Source of the DNA: Polytrichum commune
Lineage: Eukaryota > Streptophyta > Polytrichopsida > Polytrichales > Polytrichaceae
Reading direction: 5' to 3'
Assembly: GCA_950295325.1 (NCBI GenBank)
Contig: OX485806.1
Span: 48,357,169-48,417,168 of the forward strand
DNA: 60,000 nt
Positions 57,834 to 60,000 of the stretch are shown one piece after another. Both the position numbers and the translations under genes were made by a program. Under the pieces are notes generated by a model, which worked only from the letters and a program-made list of their open reading frames with translations, was not told the origin of the DNA and ran no database searches. The stretch's first letter is position 1. Every line of letters begins with the position of its first letter.

Positions 57834-58374
57834 TGTTGCACAACTCTCCATGAGGAATGCCCAAAACACGATGGGCACAAGGGGAACCCTGGAGTGACAC
57901 CCGAGAATTGTGACGCCGTTGGTGAGGGGGCCCAAGTGATCCTAGTGTCGATAACGGCCCCAGGCGTTGGCAACGCCCCCCACCCACAGAGACTAAGAGT
58001 CACGAGGGTATGGCCATAAGCTATGCGTAGCTAATGGCGTGTTGATTTTAGAATGCTTAAGAACACCTCAATCGGAGGTGTGAGCTAGGAGATATGACAA
58101 TTTGAGTGAGGCGCTGTCCCGGGACAGCGCCCTGGTACAGTAGTGGCCTGGGAGTGGCTATCGGGACTACCAAAATTTGAATAGACATAACTTCCTCAAT
58201 AGTTGCATGAATTGGGCAAATGATGAGTCCATTGGTATGTACATGAAGCGTAGATGATGATGCAATGGTCGATTGCTAACATCAAGAATAATACAAGGAA
58301 GTTATGTTGTTCTGAAGCTGCTAGGGGCTTTTGGCCCCAACGGCTAAGGGAAAATATCTACTTGGCCCCAATTT
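57834..58374 (+). mobile_element. Family-1 LTR, copy H, truncated
   Basis: It starts TGTTGCACAACTCTCC and follows the family-1 LTR for about 540 bp, including the 20-bp core palindrome (58111-58130), to CTACTTGGCCCCAA. The remaining ~430 bp are missing. The sequence then passes directly into a Gypsy integrase on the opposite strand. The two share a short string (CAATTTGG) at the junction. Confidence 0.82.
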
Positions 58375-60000
58375 GGCCATTTGTCTGCGGGTGGTAAGGG
58401 GTTGTCTTGCGATGATCAATTTTGAACCTATCCGTCATCTCTTAAATTCAAAAATTCAAGAAATGAGTCCCCTATCGCTAACCAAGATCCTAGGGCATCC
58501 AAACCGCGAGATGATATTTTCGTACATAAACGCGGCCGCATTGGCGGCGGTGTCTGTTTTTATCGCCTTGGCTTCCGCCCATTTGGTCAGATATTTTGTA
58601 GCCACTACAATGTAGGCCATCCCTTTTGAGGAATGGGGGTGGACCTCTCCCACGTAATCTATTCTCCATTTCTCAAAAGGGACCAACAGTAAAGAGACAT
58701 GGAGTGGCAACTCCATTTGGAGATCGTTCCTCGCATACCTCTGACAGGCATCACATTTCCTCACGTATTCCCGAGCATCCTTAAACATTTTTGGCCATAA
58801 ATACCCGGCCCTGAGTATCTTTTGGCCTGTAAGTTGTCCCAAAAAGTGTCCGCCACATGCACTGTCGTGGCAGGCGGCCAAGATGGAAGGCGTCTCTACC
58901 TCCGACACACAACACCTTAACAACCCGTCGATCCCTCTCTTGAACAACCGGTGTCCTATTACTGCGTAATGCCTACTATTTATCCTCACCTTTCTTCTAA
59001 TCTCCTTAGGCCAATCTTCGGGTAGCCGTTGAGTGGTTAAGAATTTGACTATATCCGCGTACAACGTTGCTTGGGCAGTTACCACAAACAAATTTTCATC
59101 CCTCAACCCATCGTCCACGGGAATGGAACCCACTTCATCCGACAACCATGATAAATGATCTGCTTGCAAATGCATTTGTCCCGGCTTGTATTCCACCGTG
59201 TAATCGAACTCTGCCAACAATAGGACCCACCTAGCTAGCCTCCCACTTAATTTTGCTTTGTTTACTAAGAATTTGATCGCCATGTGGTCCACAAAGAAGA
59301 CCACTGGGTTGCACAACAGGTAGTGGCGAAACTTCTTCACTGAGAAAACCAACGCTAAACATTCCCGTTCGGTCGAGTAATTCCTCTCCGCGGGGGTTAA
59401 CTGTCAACTAACATAAGCCACGGGTTGATCTTTCCCGTTGTCTCCCGTTGATTGATACAATGCGCTGCCCATCGCCACCGAACTAGGATCACAAAATATA
59501 TGGAACGGCTTACCCCAGTCCGGAGGCCTCAGAACTGGATAAGTGCTTAGTTTGGACCTCAACTTGTCAAGCGCTCGCTGGCAAGCCTCCGTCCACTCAA
59601 ACTTACTGTCCTTCTTAAACAACTGGGTGATAGGCATGACAATATTAGCGTAGTCTGGAATCAACTCTCTGTACCACCCTATATGTCCCAGCATTTTGGC
59701 TATCCCCTTAGCATTGGTCGGAGTCTCCAAATTATCTATCATTGCTATCTTCTCCGAATCCGGTTCCCTCCCCTTCTTGCTTACCTCATACCCTAGCAGT
59801 ACTCCTCGATGCACACCTAAGAAAGCCTTGTCCGGATTCAATGCCAACTGCATTTTCCTACATCTAACCAACGCCTCCCTCACACACCTTAAATGTTGGC
59901 TAGTGCCAGACTGTGTGCTAAAATCATTGATAAACATAGTCATGGACTTAAACAACAAGTCTGTGAAGATATACATAACGAGTCGTTGGAATGTGGCAGG
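58375..60000 (-). pseudogene. Ty3/Gypsy pol fragment: RT end, RNase H, integrase
   Basis: The minus-strand frame from the window edge to 58456 is continuous except for a TGA at 59404-59406. It begins in reverse transcriptase: FINDF stands where the catalytic (Y/F)xDD is expected, with Asp changed to Asn. LALNPDKAFLGVHRGVLLGY and GHIGWYRELIPDYANI follow. RNase H has FCDPSSVAMGSALYQ, LTPAERNYSTERECLALVFS and VVFFVDHMAIKFLVNK. The integrase has a His-His-Cys-Cys zinc site (HDSACGGHFL... KCDACQR) and the first catalytic Asp in WRIDYVGEVH. The second is in VSDRG, after which a frameshift leads to DHRKTTPYHPQTNGQ. The rest of integrase and the 3' LTR are missing. The start of pol lies beyond the window. 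Confidence 0.9.

Overview
The window looks like nuclear DNA of a land plant or a close streptophyte relative. It is AT-rich, almost gene-free, and filled with LTR-retrotransposon debris of plant type (Ty1/Copia gag-pol, Ty3/Gypsy gag and pol, an initiator-Met-tRNA primer site). I cannot name the species. The single clear cellular gene encodes a plant-type CTR9 (VIP6/ELF8), the TPR scaffold of the PAF1 complex. It lies on the minus strand at 25435-28527 as one uninterrupted reading frame of about 1030 codons. That is unusual, because the Arabidopsis homologue is split into many exons.

The left part (1-21923) holds a decayed Ty3/Gypsy gag (minus strand, window start); a 6.1-kb unit bounded by TGTGGGA/TCCCACA and the 5-bp target duplication TTTAG (1963-8070) that carries a broken ORF of about 700 codons and is itself split by another insertion; a Copia RNase H relic; several low-complexity arrays; and a series of stand-alone LTRs. 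The middle (21924-34645) holds CTR9 and mostly unannotated AT-rich DNA. The right part (34646-60000) holds more stand-alone LTRs, a tandem Copia arrangement (LTR-interior-LTR-interior-LTR) whose second interior is interrupted by nested insertions, and a truncated Gypsy pol that runs off the end.

Reading insertion boundaries by hand gave five families of TG...CA units, most flanked by 5-bp target-site duplications with little or no internal retrotransposon sequence, as solo LTRs are. Family 1 (about 0.95 kb, TGTCGC...GCGACA) has eight copies. Family 2 (about 1.5-2.1 kb, TGTGAGCCC...CTCACA) has four. Family 3 (about 2.8 kb, TGTGAACC...CCACA) has two. Families 4 and 5 have one each. One family-1 copy keeps its tRNA-iMet primer-binding site and a 9-bp stub of the other LTR, which gives the family its orientation and shows that it is an LTR retrotransposon. 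Up to four insertion layers are nested at 46-57 kb. No intact transposable element and no tRNA, rRNA or other RNA gene was seen.

Family numbers 1-5 are my own labels. Boundaries come from visual alignment of copies and of target duplications, not from computed alignments.
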